NCBI GenBank assembly: GCA_002505685.1
Contig: DAVT01000126.1
Location: 1 to 7,227, forward strand
Direction: 5' to 3'
DNA: 7,227 bases
DNA from: Euryarchaeota archaeon UBA501
GTDB lineage: Archaea; Thermoplasmatota; Poseidoniia; Poseidoniales; Thalassarchaeaceae
Shown here: positions 5,978 to 7,227 of the stretch, piece by piece
How positions within the stretch are numbered: position 1 is the stretch's first letter
How the letters are laid out: every line of letters begins with the position of its first letter
Notes under the pieces: generated by a model
What the model was told of the DNA's origin: nothing
The model's database searches: none
The model's input: only the letters and a program-made list of their open reading frames with translations
Made by a program: the position numbers and the translations under genes

Positions 5978-6023
5978 GGGTGCCCTAGCGTCAAGAACCA
6001 CGTTGGCCGCACTAGGCACACCC
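5978..6023. repeat. Imperfect inverted repeat in divergent region
   Basis: Left arm GGGTGCCCTAGCG (5978-5990); the reverse complement of the right arm (6010-6023) reads GGGTGTGCCTAGTG. The arms agree apart from a small indel and one or two changes and are 19 nt apart. An operator or looped-leader role is possible. It may also be chance, and it would be coding if kae1 really began at 6019. Confidence 0.35.
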
Positions 6024-6048
6024 TTTCAAGCCTGATGGATTACGGAAT

Positions 6049-7227
6049 ATGATGGCACAGGATGTCCAGAGGTCCATTTTCGTTAATGCGGGTCGTATCG
6101 CGCATTTCTCCTGTGGCGACACTAGTCAGCCTCTCGTAGGCGAAGAAATGACATCTGAACAACAAATTCACGATTGTGGATTTGGATTTGTGGTTGAAAA
6201 TGGACACTTTGTAAAAATCGCACATAGCGAGGAGATCGAAGATGAATATGGCCACGAAAATTCCGTAAATTTGCAAGGGCGAGCCATCATACCAGGACTT
6301 GTGGATGCACACACTCACTTGTTGTGGGCTGGCGACCGCTCAGCAGAAATGAGAATGCGGCAACAAGGTATGTCCTATGCCGACATTGCGAACGCAGGGG
6401 GCGGCATCCGGTACACAGTCGCGAAAACGAGGGAATGCAGGGATTTCGATGTAATCGCAGAGCAGCGTTTACAGTGGGCTATGTCCCTTGGAACAACATC
6501 GATTGAAGTTAAATCAGGATATGGACTAGATACCGTCACCGAACTCAAAATGTTAGAGTCATATGGAAGGATGAAGGATAAGTTTCCAGAGTTATCCATG
6601 CATATCACTTGGATGGGAGCACATGACATCCCAAATGTAATGGATAAACACCAATATGTCGAACAAATACTGTCAGAACAACTTCCTGCGGTTGTAGAGC
6701 AAGGAATAGCAGATTCAGTTGACGTATTTTGTGAACCTGGTTGGTTCACAATAGAAGATACTGAATCAATCTGTAAAGCCGCTTCAAAATCTGGACTTTC
6801 GATTAGACTTCACGTCGACGAGTTTGTCGACGGTGGTGGGTTGGGACTCGCAGCAGAACTCGGTGCCACAACAGCCGATCATGCAATCCATTCTGGTACA
6901 GAGTCTCGCTCATTAGCTGCAAAGGCAGGAACAGTGCAGGGCTTCTTACCCGGGACACCCTATATTTTGGGAACCGAACATTGGCCACCTGCCAATGAAT
7001 GTATACAGAACGGATGGGCTTGGAGCCTAGCCTCAGATTACAATCCAAACTGCCAATCCCTTTCGATGCCGATGGCTGGCTCCTTGGCTGCGCATAGAAT
7101 GGGAGTCGATCCAATTGCCGCACTTGCAGCCTCAACTCGAAACCCTGCCACTACAATGACACAATCTAGCACACATGGAGTAATCTGTGAAGGAACAATA
7201 GCGAATTTCAATATTCTACATTCCGCA
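6049..7227 (+). CDS. hutI: Imidazolonepropionase, 3' end beyond window
   Basis: Third step of histidine degradation: hydrolyses 4-imidazolone-5-propanoate to N-formimidoyl-L-glutamate; cytoplasmic metal-dependent amidohydrolase. 393 codons visible from ATG 6049 (a second ATG follows at 6052) with no stop before the edge; family length is about 400-420, so only a short C-terminal piece is missing. Landmarks: GRAIIPGLVDAHTHLLWAGDR with metal ligands His88 and His90, the substrate segment EMRMRQQGMSYADI and GGGIRYTV, TTSIEVKSGYGLDT, MGAHDIP, LHVDEF with His255 and Glu258, TTADHAIH with His278, FLPGTPY, and Asp330 in ASDYNPN, the catalytic aspartate position. All expected residues are present. 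No GGTG-type ribosome site precedes the start, so the mRNA may be leaderless. Divergent from kae1. No other hut gene lies in view; hutU/hutH/hutG-type genes would be expected beyond the right edge if clustered. Confidence 0.95.
   Translation, partial: MMAQDVQRSIFVNAGRIAHFSCGDTSQPLVGEEMTSEQQIHDCGFGFVVENGHFVKIAHSEEIEDEYGHENSVNLQGRAIIPGLVDAHTHLLWAGDRSAEMRMRQQGMSYADIANAGGGIRYTVAKTRECRDFDVIAEQRLQWAMSLGTTSIEVKSGYGLDTVTELKMLESYGRMKDKFPELSMHITWMGAHDIPNVMDKHQYVEQILSEQLPAVVEQGIADSVDVFCEPGWFTIEDTESICKAASKSGLSIRLHVDEFVDGGGLGLAAELGATTADHAIHSGTESRSLAAKAGTVQGFLPGTPYILGTEHWPPANECIQNGWAWSLASDYNPNCQSLSMPMAGSLAAHRMGVDPIAALAASTRNPATTMTQSSTHGVICEGTIANFNILHSA

Larger units (their letters stand above)
5939..6048. 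promoter_or_regulatory. Divergent kae1/hutI intergenic region
   Basis: If kae1 starts at 5938, these 110 bp carry the promoters of both divergent units. I find no strong archaeal TATA box. The best plus-strand candidate is CTTTCAA at 6023-6029, about 23 nt before the hutI ATG, which would suit a leaderless hutI mRNA but matches the consensus poorly. A short hairpin TGCGA/TCGCA lies at 5959-5974, and a longer imperfect inverted repeat at 5978-6023. Confidence 0.45.

Noticed and set aside
5544..6035. 163-codon plus-strand open frame opposite kae1
   Set aside because: Antisense shadow of a well-supported gene; composition is Pro/Ser/Thr-rich with no motif and it has no ribosome site.
6040..6318. 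92-codon minus-strand frame covering the start of hutI and the intergenic side
   Set aside because: Would sit ahead of kae1 but is antisense to the hutI N-terminus, has no good start signal and no recognisable protein features.
6375..6749. 124-codon minus-strand open frame opposite hutI
   Set aside because: Opposite the catalytic core of hutI, whose metal ligands and conserved segments are all intact; no family features.

Overview
The window looks archaeal and most resembles a planktonic euryarchaeon of the Thermoplasmatota / Marine Group II type; that placement is inference from gene content, not a phylogeny. The pointers are a Kae1-type (not bacterial TsaD-type) tRNA modification enzyme, ribosome-binding sites of the GGTG/GAGGTG class complementary to the archaeal 16S 3' end, heavy use of GTG starts, tightly packed genes, and a methylmalonyl-CoA mutase large subunit that lacks a cobalamin domain. 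Base composition looks moderate (mid-40s % GC by eye).

Layout. Seven genes lie head to tail on the minus strand, in transcription order: kae1 (5938-4943), a basic low-complexity protein of unknown function (4941-4159), a SlyD-like FKBP prolyl isomerase with a His/Cys tail (4154-3642), methylmalonyl-CoA mutase large subunit (3585-2005), methylmalonyl-CoA epimerase (1995-1585), an ABC ATPase (1573-767), and its ABC-2 permease, which starts at 767 and runs off the left edge. Spacings are 1, 4, 56, 9, 11 and -1 nt. Only the 56-nt gap before the mutase leaves room for regulation, and it holds overlapping, mutually exclusive hairpins, one of which would hide the mutase ribosome-binding site. On the plus strand, hutI (imidazolonepropionase, from 6049) diverges from kae1 across about 110 bp and is cut by the right edge near its C-terminus.

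How the genes work together. Mutase and epimerase form the methylmalonyl-CoA to succinyl-CoA branch that feeds propionyl-CoA (from odd-chain fatty acids and branched amino acids) into the TCA cycle. HutI does step three of histidine breakdown to glutamate. Both fit a protein- and lipid-degrading heterotroph. Kae1 (tRNA t6A) and the prolyl isomerase are housekeeping genes. The ABC pair is an exporter of NatAB type with unknown substrate.

I see no CRISPR array, mobile element, phage gene, tRNA or rRNA, and no clearly new defence or biosynthetic system. The points most worth a second look are the structured leader before the mutase, the basic protein with a duplicated module, a metal-ligand His-to-Gln change in the epimerase, and a constant GGTG-5 nt-start spacing that corrects three gene starts.
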